Shown here: positions 9,595 through 19,559 of the stretch, in pieces
Layout: each line of letters starts with the position of its first letter
How positions within the stretch are numbered: position 1 is the first letter of the stretch
Assembly: GCA_033852075.1 (NCBI GenBank)
Contig: JAWSVC010000020.1
Span: 1-64,000, forward strand
Source: QZLE01 sp033852075
GTDB taxonomy: Bacteria > Pseudomonadota > Gammaproteobacteria > QZLD01
DNA: 64,000 nt
Direction of reading: 5' to 3'
Notes under the pieces: model-generated
The model's database searches: none
What the model saw: the letters and a program-made list of their open reading frames with translations, nothing else
What the model was told of the DNA's origin: nothing
Made by a program: the position numbers and the translations under genes

Positions 9595-10439
9595 ATGTTA
9601 TTGAAAGCATGCTCGCAAGATACGAAGTTAATTCTGATAATGATTACGATCTGGCTATTAGAGAGATAATGCAAGAGATTGCATTAGCAGGTTTATATAG
9701 AGGAGGTTTTTTTAATAAAGCTGCGTTTTATGGAGGTACATGCCTTAGAATTTTTTATGGTTTAGATAGATTCTCAGAAGATCTTGATTTTTCACTTCTA
9801 GAAACGAATAGCGATTTTTCACTGGAACCTTTTTTTAAGTCGATTATGGATGAATTTAATTCTATGGGATTTGAAATAGAGATATCCCGGAAGAATAAGT
9901 CAAAAAGCACAGCAATAGAATCTGCATTTTTGAAAAAAAACTCAAGTATTTATGATTTGAAGATACAAAATAGAAAAACCTCAGTTGCCAGATCTTTAAA
10001 GATAAAATTTGAAGTTGATAAAGAGCCACCTTTGGGGTTTGAAACAGAAGATAAATTGCTGGTAAACCCATACTCTTTTTATGTTAAGTGCTTTTCCTTG
10101 TCTGATTTATTTGCAGGTAAAATGCATGCTTTATTGTTTAGGAAATGGAAAAATCGAGTAAAGGGTAGGGATTGGTATGATTTTGCATGGTATGTATCAA
10201 AAGGATGTAAATTAAATTTAACCCACTTTAATGAAAGGGCTATGCAAAGCCGTGACTTGGATAATGCAATTTCTTATTCTCAATTAATTGATATTTTAAG
10301 GCAAAGAATATCGCAGCTTGACTTTAATGGTGTTCGCAGTGATGTTGAGCGGTTTATTAAGCTGCCTGATAAATTAGATATTTGGTCTGAAGATTATTTT
10401 ATGCAGTTGGTTGATAGGATGGAATTTGGCTTAAAATAA
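9591..10439 (+). CDS. abiEii: AbiEii/AbiGii-family nucleotidyltransferase toxin
   Basis: This 282-residue protein has the DNA polymerase beta-like nucleotidyltransferase core. The motif FYGGTCLR (about residues 45-52) is followed by RFSEDLDFSL, which gives the GG and D-x-D active site. Downstream, KMHALLFRKW and KGRDWYDFAWYV are the conserved Lys and (R)D(W/L)YDL-type motifs of AbiEii. Family members act as nucleotide transferases on tRNA or other RNA and cause growth arrest or phage abortion. The start is GTG at 9591, overlapping the antitoxin stop by 4 bases. No catalytic residue looks lost, so the toxin is probably active. Confidence 0.87.
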   Translation: MNVIESMLARYEVNSDNDYDLAIREIMQEIALAGLYRGGFFNKAAFYGGTCLRIFYGLDRFSEDLDFSLLETNSDFSLEPFFKSIMDEFNSMGFEIEISRKNKSKSTAIESAFLKKNSSIYDLKIQNRKTSVARSLKIKFEVDKEPPLGFETEDKLLVNPYSFYVKCFSLSDLFAGKMHALLFRKWKNRVKGRDWYDFAWYVSKGCKLNLTHFNERAMQSRDLDNAISYSQLIDILRQRISQLDFNGVRSDVERFIKLPDKLDIWSEDYFMQLVDRMEFGLK

Positions 10440-10466
10440 TTATTATTAATGTTGCTGTGTTAAGGT

Positions 10467-10605
10467 TTATTTAAAAGAAGCCTGCACATTCATGTTTGGC
10501 CTATCTAATGTAATAGTACAAATTCATAGTCCTTACCTTTTAAGTTAACTTTTGCTGTTGAGCTTTGATCAAATGTAGTGATACTGACGTTAAGTTATTG
10601 CCTAA
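10467..10605 (-). pseudogene. 3' remnant of a further DUF11/InlB-repeat paralogue
   Basis: Minus-strand translation gives FDQSSTAKVNLKGKD and then, after a frame change and internal deletion, TITLDRPNMNVQASFK and a stop. These match the ends of paralogues B and C (VNQSSTVKVSLKGKG ... TITLDKPNMNVMASFK). The block between, holding the Cys-containing part of the InlB-like repeat, is deleted. Upstream homology stops near 10605. It has no terminator hairpin left. It shows that a DUF11 gene once lay between abiE and fic. Confidence 0.8.
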
Positions 10606-10713
10606 ACTGGTTGAAGGACTTGCAGATGAACTAAGGTCGAAAGGCTAAGGAATCTTCGAATCCAGCTAATTGTGTCGTGTTCTTTAATATTTATGGAACA
10701 TGATGGTTAAAAA

Positions 10714-12219
10714 TTACTGCTTATAGTTATCTATAACTACTTGCTCCAACAAGGATACCTCTTCATCGGTCAGAAATTTAAAATGGGTCGCTTTCTTTCT
10801 TGCGGATAGGTTTCCACTATTTTGCAGGCAAAGTTGAATAAATAAATCTATTTTGCGGTCAGGCATATCAACTATATCTTGAATTGATTTTTTAGTGGTG
10901 TCGTAATTTGCTAAAAAGGCGAGTTCTTCTACAAGCTCTTCTTCTATTGTTTTATCTATAAAATCACAAAGTGCTTCTGCTTGTGCAGTCATGTCGATAT
11001 ATTGATACCAGCAGGCGGTATCATTGTCTACAGTCATCTTACCAAGTTCATCTAAGTTGTATTCTATTAACTGCATAAGTGGGCGCGAAAATGTTTCCAG
11101 TGAGGCATCGTAGTCTAGTGGACTCTTAAGCATTGCAGCAGAAATTGGAAACATCAGTCCTTGAGGAACAAGGCCGCGAGTAGAAAGAATATTGTGGATA
11201 AGAAATCTGTGAATCCTTCCGTTGCCGTCTTCGAATGGGTGCAAGAAAACAAATCCATATGATATGGCAGCTGCATGAATTATGGCAGAAACTTCACCTG
11301 TGCCCATAATTTCATTTGCCTTTATAAGGCCTCGCATTAAATCTTGTAGATCATCTGGTTTTGGGCAAATATAATGAATTATTTCTTTTTGATAAGAAAC
11401 TGTCTGTCCAACATAATTTTGAACAGTTCTATAGTCACTGTCTTTGAAGCGAGGGTCAACAATTCTGTTTTGTAGTTCAATCAAAGATGATTTGTCGCAA
11501 AAATCTTCTCGCTCTGCAGATTCTAGTAAGGATATAAATTTTTCGGTGCGTGAAGCGTTAGGTTTAATATGTTCTATTTCAAATGAGGATTTTGTTTCCT
11601 TGCTATAAAGATAACCTAAGGCTCGTTTTAGTAGCTCAGGAGGGTAGGAGTGGATTATCTCTTCACACCTTTCTCGCAGATTGTTTGATTCTATCTTCTT
11701 CAGTTTGTCTGTTTTTCTGATGATTGGGCAAAAATTATGATCCCCTATAAGGTTATTGTTAACTCGATGCCTTTTAGTTTTTTTGCCAACCTTTGTGGTG
11801 TAGTAAGCATTAGGATCTAATGCATCAACATAGTTACCAGTTGTAATATCTTTAATAGGGAGCTGTTTATTAGTCAAAAATTCATAAAAAAACCAGATTC
11901 TTCTAGCGTATTTGCCCGTAGGTTTTGATTTTATGTAATCAACGATTTCGGTTTGGTCTGCTTCGTTGAATACCATTTTAAGGGTGCTTAGATTTACTCC
12001 GTCATACTTTAATGCGAATTCAAGGTGATCACCAATTTTATCTCCGGGCCAATATTTAGCGGGATAAATCTCTTCAATATTTCCGTTTTGTAATTTTGAA
12101 TGGTGGGTATTATTTATCGATACTGAAGAGGTATGCCAATTAGGTATTGTTGTAAGATCTAGTGTATTAAGTAGGTAGGAGTATCCTGCAAGTCGGACTT
12201 TGGTGGTGTTATTTTCCAT
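10714..12219 (-). CDS. Fic-domain protein (probable AMP transferase)
   Basis: This 501-residue protein carries the Fic active-site motif HPFEDGNGRIHR with the catalytic His near residue 327, preceded by the helix AAAISYGFVFL. It matches HxFx(D/E)GNGRxxR fully. About 170 N-terminal residues and a C-terminal helical region that may be a winged helix surround it. Fic enzymes usually attach AMP to hydroxyl side chains of target proteins; the target is unknown. I could not point with confidence to an (S/T)xxxE(G/N) inhibitory helix, so its class is open. It is a single gene with no small antitoxin beside it. Its ATG is preceded by GGATCC. Confidence 0.85.
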   Translation of the reverse strand: MENNTTKVRLAGYSYLLNTLDLTTIPNWHTSSVSINNTHHSKLQNGNIEEIYPAKYWPGDKIGDHLEFALKYDGVNLSTLKMVFNEADQTEIVDYIKSKPTGKYARRIWFFYEFLTNKQLPIKDITTGNYVDALDPNAYYTTKVGKKTKRHRVNNNLIGDHNFCPIIRKTDKLKKIESNNLRERCEEIIHSYPPELLKRALGYLYSKETKSSFEIEHIKPNASRTEKFISLLESAEREDFCDKSSLIELQNRIVDPRFKDSDYRTVQNYVGQTVSYQKEIIHYICPKPDDLQDLMRGLIKANEIMGTGEVSAIIHAAAISYGFVFLHPFEDGNGRIHRFLIHNILSTRGLVPQGLMFPISAAMLKSPLDYDASLETFSRPLMQLIEYNLDELGKMTVDNDTACWYQYIDMTAQAEALCDFIDKTIEEELVEELAFLANYDTTKKSIQDIVDMPDRKIDLFIQLCLQNSGNLSARKKATHFKFLTDEEVSLLEQVVIDNYKQ

Positions 12220-12433
12220 ATTGGATCCAGTAAAATCATTATCTTTCAGGAAATATAGTTATTTTTGGGTATTAAGTCAAATAAATGCTTATAAATTGGC
12301 TTGATGTGTGAAATATACTTATGAGGTAAATAAGAAGCCCTTATTTGTTGCTTATAAGTTACAAAATCGTTATTGGTTTATAGAAATCATTATAACCGGG
12401 TGTTTACCAAGAAAAATAGTTATTGGTGTTTAA

Positions 12434-12461
12434 TAAAAAAGCGGAGAACAGAGTCTCCGCT
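12434..12461 (-). terminator. Rho-independent terminator of paralogue C
   Basis: A GCGGAGA / TCTCCGC stem with a run of T on the minus strand lies 26 bases after the stop of the 12487-17694 gene. It is the same hairpin as at 5043-5070. Confidence 0.85.
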
Positions 12462-12486
12462 TTTGTTGATATTTATTGGATATGGT

Positions 12487-15400
12487 TTATTTAAAAGAAG
12501 CCATTACATTCATATTTGGCTTGTCTAAAGTAATGGTGCAGGTATCATTTTTACCTTTACAAACACCACCTTGCCAGCGATCGAATGTTGATCCTGGGGC
12601 AGGGGTTGCTGTAAGTGTTACTGTATCTCCTCTCGTGAATGTTTCTTCACAATCTCCTGGGCATGAAATTCCTACACCAGTTACTGTTCCACTACCTTTA
12701 CCTTTCAAGCTTACTTTTACTGTTGAACTTTGATTCACTGTAGTTGTTACAGATGCTGTATTGTTATCTGGAATAGCTTGTCTTTCATAGGTGTCATTGC
12801 TCACAGTTGCAGTATTAACAAGTGCTCCAACAGCCCCGTTGGTTGGTTGTAAAACAAGAGTTATAGTAACCGATTCATCATCAGTAAGATCACCTAAAGA
12901 GCAATCAAGTGTAGTCAGATTGTTTACACAGCTTCTTATAAAACCTGTTGATGAGGTGTCAGAGCTAATAGTGAAACTTTGCACAGGAGCTGCACCAGGA
13001 AGGGTGTCAGTTAAGACAACGTTTTCAGCAACTGAAGGCCCGGTATTAGTAACAGTGATAGTGTATGTTAGATCTTGTCCAACAAGAATAGGGTCAATAT
13101 CTTCAATCATGGTAATAGTAAGATCAACGGCAGGCTCAACAGTAGTTGTTACGGAGATATCATTGTTGCTTGTGTCAGGATCATGTGTAGTGGAGCTCAC
13201 GTTAATATCAGCACCAAGATCCCCATCCATATCCGGTTGGATAACTAATTGAATATCTTTTTCTTGATTATATGTCATTGAGCCGATATCACAGGTTACA
13301 GTATTACCAGCAGCAGCACAGCCTGAAGCAGAATCCAAAACAATGCTATCATTGAATGTGAAAGTTAATTTAACCTCTTGGGCGGTATTGCCTTGGGTAG
13401 CATTGTTTTTGATTTTAACTGTATAAGTTAGATCATCACCTGCATAAACAGGGTTTGGACTTGCAGAAGCACTGACTATCTCCATGTCAGTTACGGCTTT
13501 AACCTCAGTGCTTTGTTCTGAAGAGTTATTGTCAGTATCAGGATCATACTCAGTTGCAGAAACTGAAGCTTTGTTAGTTATAGTTCCTGGTGCACCTGTT
13601 TTTACTACCACGTTAACAGAGGTAGATGTATCTTTAGCAAGACTGGTAACATTACAGGTTACAACTCCAGTAGCTTCGCTACATCCTGTGCTTGCAGAAA
13701 CAAATGTCACTCCAGTTGGAAGAGTATCTGTAATCTTTATATTTGAAGCAGTGTTGATACCGTTATTGGTTACCTTCAATGTATAAGTCACATTACTACC
13801 AGAATAAACCGGATCAGGATCATCTGTTTGTGTTATAGACAGATCTGCAACAGCTTTTACTACAGTATCTTCAGAGGCAGAATTGTTTGTTATTACTGGA
13901 TCAAATTCAGTTGCAGAAACTGTTACTTTATTAGTGATGGTTTCTGGCACACTTGGTTTGATTACCACTTGAACAGAAGTAGATACCCCTTTAGCAAGGC
14001 TAGCAATATCACAGGTTACAACCCCAGCAGCTTCGCTGCATCCTGTACTTGCAGAAATAAAAGAAATGCCACTAGGAAGTGTGTCTTCGATCTTAATATT
14101 TGAAGCATCACTTGGACCATTGTTCTTTACAGTAATCGTGTAAGTTAGATTATTGCCCGCATATATTGGGTCAGATGAGTCACTTAAAGAAACAGCTATA
14201 TCTGACTTAGGCTTTATGGTTACTGAAACAGTATCTGAATTGTTGTCTTCATTAGAATCTGTTTTAGTGGTAGTTACACTTGCTTCAACATCAAAGTTGC
14301 CAGCAGCAGAAGAGGTTGCCTCTACAGTAATATTGGCATTAGTGGAAGAGATGTCTCCAACAATACATGTAACTTTTTGCCCGGTTGTAGAACAAATACC
14401 GGTGTCAGTATCTACTGAAGATATTGAAAGGTTAGTTGGCAGAACAATTTCAGCAGTTACATCAGTTGCAGGGTTTGAGCTATTGTTACCAACCTCGAAA
14501 GAGTAGGTTAGCTCATCCCCAATATAATAGGTGACCGTATCATCTATTGAACCGTTGATATAAGCATCGGTAAGTTCAATAACTGTAACAGAAACTTCAG
14601 AGCTGTTATTTGATATATCTGAGTCTGTTTCAGATGCTGAAACAGATGCTGAATTGGTGATATTTCCTGTTTTTGTTGTTTTGGCAATAATATCAACGGT
14701 TACACTTGGATCACCAACGGCAATATCACCAAGGTCGCATGTTACAGCTCCAGAGTTTTCAGAGCATGTTCCTATTGATGGAGTTGCAGAAACAAAGGTT
14801 AAGCCAGCTGGTAGCTCATCAGTTATAGAAACTTCGGTAGCAATTGCTTCAGGGTCTACAGCAATATTATTGATGGTTAAGGTATATGTAACGTTTTTAC
14901 CTATTTCGATGCTTGAAGATGATGCTGTTTTTTCGATTGAAAGGTCAACTTCTTTGGCAGGTTCAGTAGTGAATGGATTGCCTTCAAAGAAGATATCTGC
15001 AACTTCATTTGTATCATCAAATATGAGGTTATGAACCTTTGTAATATAAGCGATGGTATTGCCATCAGCAGAAATAGTTGGTGAATTAGAGTGGTTCTTG
15101 GTTTGGAAACCTCCAACCCCTATATTTACTATTCTTGTGGTTTTATTAACAGAGTCGTAAACAAAAATATCAGAAAAACCATTGGTGTCATTTTCAATTA
15201 GATTGCTTGCATATGAAGAGTAGACGATATATCTACCATCGGCAGATATTGATGGGGAGTAACTGTTGCTGTTGGCTATTTCTGAATTTAAACCTAGTGA
15301 TATTAGTTCATTTTCTTCAGTCTGAATGTTGTATTTATAGATATAACCATTTAGAGCATAAGTCACATATTGACCGTTGTCAGAGACTTCTGTTTTTCCA

Positions 15401-17694
15401 GGAGATGTTGCAACAGTTCCGTCTGGGTTGTAATCAGGACTAATTTTTATAGCTTTCCAGGTGTTTCTATTCCAAAGATATGCCGCGTACCCTTGGCTTG
15501 TTCTGGCTGTGAATGATATATAAGTTCCATCGCCGGAAATTGAAGGGCGGCTAGGCAGTCTTAAACCATCAATTCCGCCTTGACTTATATCTATCCAAGT
15601 TAACCTTCGTCTATTTACGTCATGTAGATAAATGTCACGATCACCATTGTTGTCACTAGAATATAAATTATCAGCTCTTGATGTAAAAACTACATATCTA
15701 CCATCTGCTGATATATCAGGGCTGCTGCTTGATTTGTTTCCTCCTTCACCGTAATAAGATTCTGAAATGCGGTAAGTTTCTCCAGTTGATCTGCGGTGCA
15801 AAAAAACATCTTGTTGTTTGTTTGTATCATTTTCAATGACATTACTGGCACTTGAGCTAAAAGCAACCAGGTCAGCAGCATTTGATATTTTCGGCTGGAA
15901 GCTGTCTCCATTTGCTCGTTGATAATTCTGGCTGTATCTATTCGGAATACTTGATATTTCAATGTCCTTGCTTTCCCTATTAACTGTATAAATATTGTTT
16001 CTTACGTTGTTTGACCCTGAGGCAAGGCCTGACTTTGAGTAAAATGAGATAAACTTGCCATCAGCTGAAAGAGATGGTGTGCTTAATCCTGTTTCATTTC
16101 TACATGAATATGGGGTTTGAGTTCCCCAGGTTAATATTGATGCCGTGGCTTTAACATTTTCAGGTGAAACATAAATTGATGTTAAATTAAAATTATCATC
16201 ATAATAGTCATCGAATTGGTCAGCATAAACTCTAGCAAATGTATTAATTTTATAAACAAACTCTGGTGACATTTCGATGATAATGTCAACTGACTCTCCA
16301 GGAGAAAGATTACCAATGTTGCAAGTGACTCTATTTGTAGCATAATTTTGATTTGTACAAAGCCCTTGGGAAGTTGTTACAGAAACAAACCTAAGATCAG
16401 AGTCGTTTTTGTTATCCCATAAACCGGTATTTGGATTGTAGTCATTTTCGAAGATGACGTTTGATGCTGTGTTTTCAGAGCTATTTGTAACCTTAAATTG
16501 ATATGAAACTATATCTCCTATTATTTGATGTGATTCTGGAGCAGATACGTTAAGAGTCAAATCGGTAGTATCATTTAGATCAAATACATATGCAGCACCA
16601 GATGTATGAGGGTTTGTATTTAATACTTGATGAGCTGTTGAATCCCCTAAAACTAATTTGTCTCCTTGTTTAGAAAGCAGAAAGTTCCAGGTTAGGTAGT
16701 TATGTGAGAAATCAGCAGGAGTGATTAAACGCTTATATTTCCACTCTGCATCAATAAGGTTGTATTCATAAATTACGGAATGATTATTATTGGAAGTATT
16801 GTTCATCATCCCATATTTACCATCAAGGTCAACTATGTCGGTTATATATAGTTTGTTGCCAATTATTTTAATAGGGCCAGAGCCGAAATATTTGCCAGTG
16901 CCAGAAATCCCATGATTATCAATGCTATTTGATATTGGTGGTGGAAGTATAGTTTCAGATTTATACCATCCGCCATTATCGTTAGAATACCTATCATATT
17001 TGTAGATATGGACTTCGTTTAATGCATTAGGTCTTAAGGCAATCATACTAGAGCCATAAGAACTGGATGTATATGCAGATGGAAGTTTTGCCACTAGTGA
17101 GTAATTTTTATATACAAATGAATTAGTGCTTGATGAGACAATTAGAATATTGCCGTTTATATCAATATTTCCATTTAGTTTTATGCCATCTTCAGGGGGC
17201 GTTATTTGCTTAGTAAAACGGTTTAGATGAGGGTTGTATATATCAATTATTCCGTTTCCATAATCTTGAATTAACACAGAGCCTGAATCTGTAATTTTGA
17301 TAATTACAGAGCTGCTGAATCGATGTTCAAATTTTTTGTAAAAATTCCAGGTTTTATTGTCATTATTCCATCTATATACATATATGTTCTTGTCAGGGTA
17401 TGATGTAAACGCTGCATAATTACCAGATACATCTAGAGATTGTATTCTTTTCCAGTTATTATCATCAGATCTTAAATGATCCTTTAGCTTCCACTGTTCA
17501 TTTTCTAATATATAAACAACTCCACCCTGTTTTCTATCCCATGCAACAATTGAATTGCCATCTCCATTGATACCAATCCTGCTGGCGAAGCTTTTTGGCG
17601 TAAAAGGTGTTTCTAATCTTGTTTCATGTGCAAAAAGTGTGGTCGGCAAAAATAAAAAAACAAATAAAACTGATTTAAAGAATCTTAAATTCAT
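12487..17694 (-). CDS. Large secreted DUF11/PD40-propeller surface protein (paralogue C)
   Basis: At 1735 residues this is the largest of the family. The signal peptide (about 22 residues, ending LFA, then HETRL) is followed by a propeller-like region (about 25-370), a DUF11-like domain (about 375-500), PD40-type blades (about 515-900), six DUF11 domains (about 900-1640) and an InlB-like repeat with Cys pairs (about 1660-1735). DUF11 units three and four are close tandem copies. The ATG at 17694 has GAGGGAG upstream. The leader is shared with paralogue B, and the signal sequence starts MNLRF as in B. Like its relatives it is probably exported; adhesion or matrix formation is inference. Confidence 0.87.
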   Translation of the reverse strand: MNLRFFKSVLFVFLFLPTTLFAHETRLETPFTPKSFASRIGINGDGNSIVAWDRKQGGVVYILENEQWKLKDHLRSDDNNWKRIQSLDVSGNYAAFTSYPDKNIYVYRWNNDNKTWNFYKKFEHRFSSSVIIKITDSGSVLIQDYGNGIIDIYNPHLNRFTKQITPPEDGIKLNGNIDINGNILIVSSSTNSFVYKNYSLVAKLPSAYTSSSYGSSMIALRPNALNEVHIYKYDRYSNDNGGWYKSETILPPPISNSIDNHGISGTGKYFGSGPIKIIGNKLYITDIVDLDGKYGMMNNTSNNNHSVIYEYNLIDAEWKYKRLITPADFSHNYLTWNFLLSKQGDKLVLGDSTAHQVLNTNPHTSGAAYVFDLNDTTDLTLNVSAPESHQIIGDIVSYQFKVTNSSENTASNVIFENDYNPNTGLWDNKNDSDLRFVSVTTSQGLCTNQNYATNRVTCNIGNLSPGESVDIIIEMSPEFVYKINTFARVYADQFDDYYDDNFNLTSIYVSPENVKATASILTWGTQTPYSCRNETGLSTPSLSADGKFISFYSKSGLASGSNNVRNNIYTVNRESKDIEISSIPNRYSQNYQRANGDSFQPKISNAADLVAFSSSASNVIENDTNKQQDVFLHRRSTGETYRISESYYGEGGNKSSSSPDISADGRYVVFTSRADNLYSSDNNGDRDIYLHDVNRRRLTWIDISQGGIDGLRLPSRPSISGDGTYISFTARTSQGYAAYLWNRNTWKAIKISPDYNPDGTVATSPGKTEVSDNGQYVTYALNGYIYKYNIQTEENELISLGLNSEIANSNSYSPSISADGRYIVYSSYASNLIENDTNGFSDIFVYDSVNKTTRIVNIGVGGFQTKNHSNSPTISADGNTIAYITKVHNLIFDDTNEVADIFFEGNPFTTEPAKEVDLSIEKTASSSSIEIGKNVTYTLTINNIAVDPEAIATEVSITDELPAGLTFVSATPSIGTCSENSGAVTCDLGDIAVGDPSVTVDIIAKTTKTGNITNSASVSASETDSDISNNSSEVSVTVIELTDAYINGSIDDTVTYYIGDELTYSFEVGNNSSNPATDVTAEIVLPTNLSISSVDTDTGICSTTGQKVTCIVGDISSTNANITVEATSSAAGNFDVEASVTTTKTDSNEDNNSDTVSVTIKPKSDIAVSLSDSSDPIYAGNNLTYTITVKNNGPSDASNIKIEDTLPSGISFISASTGCSEAAGVVTCDIASLAKGVSTSVQVVIKPSVPETITNKVTVSATEFDPVITNNSASEDTVVKAVADLSITQTDDPDPVYSGSNVTYTLKVTNNGINTASNIKITDTLPTGVTFVSASTGCSEATGVVTCNVTSLAKDTSTSVNVVVKTGAPGTITNKASVSATEYDPDTDNNSSEQSTEVKAVTDMEIVSASASPNPVYAGDDLTYTVKIKNNATQGNTAQEVKLTFTFNDSIVLDSASGCAAAGNTVTCDIGSMTYNQEKDIQLVIQPDMDGDLGADINVSSTTHDPDTSNNDISVTTTVEPAVDLTITMIEDIDPILVGQDLTYTITVTNTGPSVAENVVLTDTLPGAAPVQSFTISSDTSSTGFIRSCVNNLTTLDCSLGDLTDDESVTITLVLQPTNGAVGALVNTATVSNDTYERQAIPDNNTASVTTTVNQSSTVKVSLKGKGSGTVTGVGISCPGDCEETFTRGDTVTLTATPAPGSTFDRWQGGVCKGKNDTCTITLDKPNMNVMASFK
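13500..14190 (-). repeat. Tandem duplication of a DUF11 unit inside paralogue C
   Basis: Two consecutive units of about 350 bases encode similar stretches: both have DPxYxGxNxTYT, SNIKI(E/T)DTLP, SASTGCSEA and GVVTC. Paralogue B has one corresponding unit. This suggests unequal exchange changed the domain number. Confidence 0.65.
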
Positions 17695-17857
17695 AATAGA
17701 ACTCCCTCATATATAACCGCATATGACCCCATAAGGAATTTTGGTTATTGTTTTAAATTAATCGCCAAAAACAGCAGGCAAGGAATTAACTATTATAAAT
17801 ACTATTAGGTTTGTTGCTGAGATGTATGTCAGTAATGGCTTGTTATTCCAGTCACAA
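17695..17857 (-). promoter_or_regulatory. Conserved leader/promoter region of paralogue C
   Basis: It is nearly identical to 8559-8660 for about the first 100 bases, then diverges and ends at the shared CCAGTCACAAA. It includes the GAGGGAG ribosome site. Confidence 0.7.
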
Positions 17858-17962
17858 ATATTGCAGATGCATTGCTAATTTATAATAAAATACATATTTA
17901 ATATAGAAAATGATATATATATAGATCATAATTGGTGTATGTGGTTTATATATGGAGCATTT

Positions 17963-18301
17963 ATGAGTAAGGTAATAACCCGTTCGTATTCACGTTATAC
18001 CCTTGATGCTTTGCAGCTCATGGCTGGTTTAATAAGATCTGCACGTAAAGAGCGCAGGCTAACTATGCAGGATGTTGCTGATAGGGTAGGTATTTCAAGG
18101 GGGTTGTTGCAGCGAATAGAGAAGGGTGATACTAAATGCGAGATTGGTGTTGTTTTTGAAGTTGCCGCTGTAGTTGGTATAAAGCTATTCGGTAGTGACG
18201 ATGAACGATTATCGTATTATAAAAAAAGTACACAAGAAAAGCTTTCTTTAATGCCTAAATCAGTGCGCAAAATTAATAAGCAGGTTGATGATGACTTCTA
18301 A
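17963..18301 (+). CDS. hipB: HipB-type HTH antitoxin (XRE family)
   Basis: This 112-residue protein has an XRE helix-turn-helix at about residues 26-75 (MQDVADRVGISRGLLQRIEKG). I chose the ATG at 17963 because GGAG lies 5 bases before it; the upstream in-frame start at 17939 has no such site. The gene overlaps the hipA start, the usual arrangement in hipBA operons. HipB proteins bind operator DNA and hold the HipA kinase inactive. The AT-rich leader upstream (17858-17962) shows no clean TATCC-type operator. Confidence 0.8.
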   Translation: MSKVITRSYSRYTLDALQLMAGLIRSARKERRLTMQDVADRVGISRGLLQRIEKGDTKCEIGVVFEVAAVVGIKLFGSDDERLSYYKKSTQEKLSLMPKSVRKINKQVDDDF

Positions 18302-19559
18302 AGATAGCGAGCAAGCATATGTTTGGATTTGGTTGCCAGGGGAGGTAGAACCAGTTGTTGCGGGAAAAATTGAATCTGATAACGGGGTGGTTCATTTTAA
18401 TTATGGTAGAAGTTATTTAGAGCGTATTGCCGATGAAAATAATCCAGCAATATCGATTTACTCTAAAGAGTTACCATTACAGTCTGGGATATTGCCATTA
18501 AAAAATGGGTTAAATATGCCTAGTTGTATACGCGATTCTGCTCCTGATGCTTGGGGAAGAAGAGTTATCCTGAACAAAAGGTTTGGACGTAAAAGTATAG
18601 GATTCGATGTTGCTGAGCTTGATGAAATTACGTATCTGCTAGAATCTGGTTCTGATAGGATTGGGGCATTGGATTTTCAAAAGTCTCCTACTGAATATGT
18701 ACCGCGTTTGGATAAAAATGTTAGTTTGGACGAGTTATTGGAATCAGCAGAGAGAGTTGAAAAGGGAATTCCTCTAACGCAAGAATTAGATCATGCATTA
18801 TTTCATGGCACATCAATAGGTGGAGCTCGACCAAAGGCTTTGATTGAGCATGATAATAAAAAATACATTGCAAAGTTTTCATCAAGTAGTGATATATACA
18901 ACGTTGTTAAGGCAGAATTTATTGCGATGAGACTAGCTGAGCTTGTAGGGATAAATGTTGCACCAGTAAAATTAGTTAAGGCATCTGGAAAAGATGTTTT
19001 ATTGATAGAACGTTTTGATAGAGAAAAATCTCAAGATGGATGGTGCAGAAAATTAATGGTGTCTGCTCTGACTATTTTAGAGCTTGATGACATGATGGCA
19101 AGATATGCTAGCTATGAAAGTTTAGCAGAAGCAATTCGATATTATTTTGATAGTCCTAAAGAAACTTTAAAGGAGCTTTGCTCACGCTTGATTTTTAATA
19201 TTCTTTGTGGAAATACAGATGATCATGTACGTAATCATGCCGCCTATTGGGATGGTGATATTCTAAGCTTAACTCCTGCTTATGATATTTGCCCTCAGGG
19301 TAGAACAGGTAATGAAGCCACTCAAACTATGCTAATTAGTGGGAATAATCGACTGAGTAAAATAGATTCTGTTATTGAGGCTGCAAATAATTTCTTAATT
19401 GGAAAAGATGAAGTTCTACAACTTTTTAAAATGCAAAAAGATATTATTTGTGATAACTGGAAAAGTGTTTGTGAGCAAGCGGATCTTAATAAAGTTGATC
19501 AAAATTTATTATGGGGTAGGCAGTTTCTTAATCCATTTTCAACTGAAGGTGTATACTGA
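18288..19559 (+). CDS. hipA: HipA-family serine/threonine kinase toxin
   Basis: This protein is about 423 residues long. The N-terminal HipA_N-like domain (about 5-105) contains DSAPDAWGRRVI. The kinase part has GGARPKALIEH, the ATP-binding Lys in KYIAKF, LLIERFDRE, the catalytic-loop GNTDDHVRNHA (Asp near residues 311-312), and the LTPAYDICP metal-binding motif. All features needed for activity are visible. HipA kinases of E. coli type phosphorylate glutamyl-tRNA synthetase and induce dormancy; related HipAs have other aminoacyl-tRNA synthetase targets. I use ATG 18288; ATG 18291 is equally possible, and both overlap hipB. The 3' end overlaps a decayed PIN-toxin remnant. Confidence 0.85.
   Translation: MMTSKDSEQAYVWIWLPGEVEPVVAGKIESDNGVVHFNYGRSYLERIADENNPAISIYSKELPLQSGILPLKNGLNMPSCIRDSAPDAWGRRVILNKRFGRKSIGFDVAELDEITYLLESGSDRIGALDFQKSPTEYVPRLDKNVSLDELLESAERVEKGIPLTQELDHALFHGTSIGGARPKALIEHDNKKYIAKFSSSSDIYNVVKAEFIAMRLAELVGINVAPVKLVKASGKDVLLIERFDREKSQDGWCRKLMVSALTILELDDMMARYASYESLAEAIRYYFDSPKETLKELCSRLIFNILCGNTDDHVRNHAAYWDGDILSLTPAYDICPQGRTGNEATQTMLISGNNRLSKIDSVIEAANNFLIGKDEVLQLFKMQKDIICDNWKSVCEQADLNKVDQNLLWGRQFLNPFSTEGVY

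Noticed and set aside
12791..13252. A 153-codon plus-strand ORF opposite paralogue C
   Set aside because: It is antisense to DUF11 units. Several such long antisense ORFs occur in these genes because of their repetitive Thr/Ser/Val composition.
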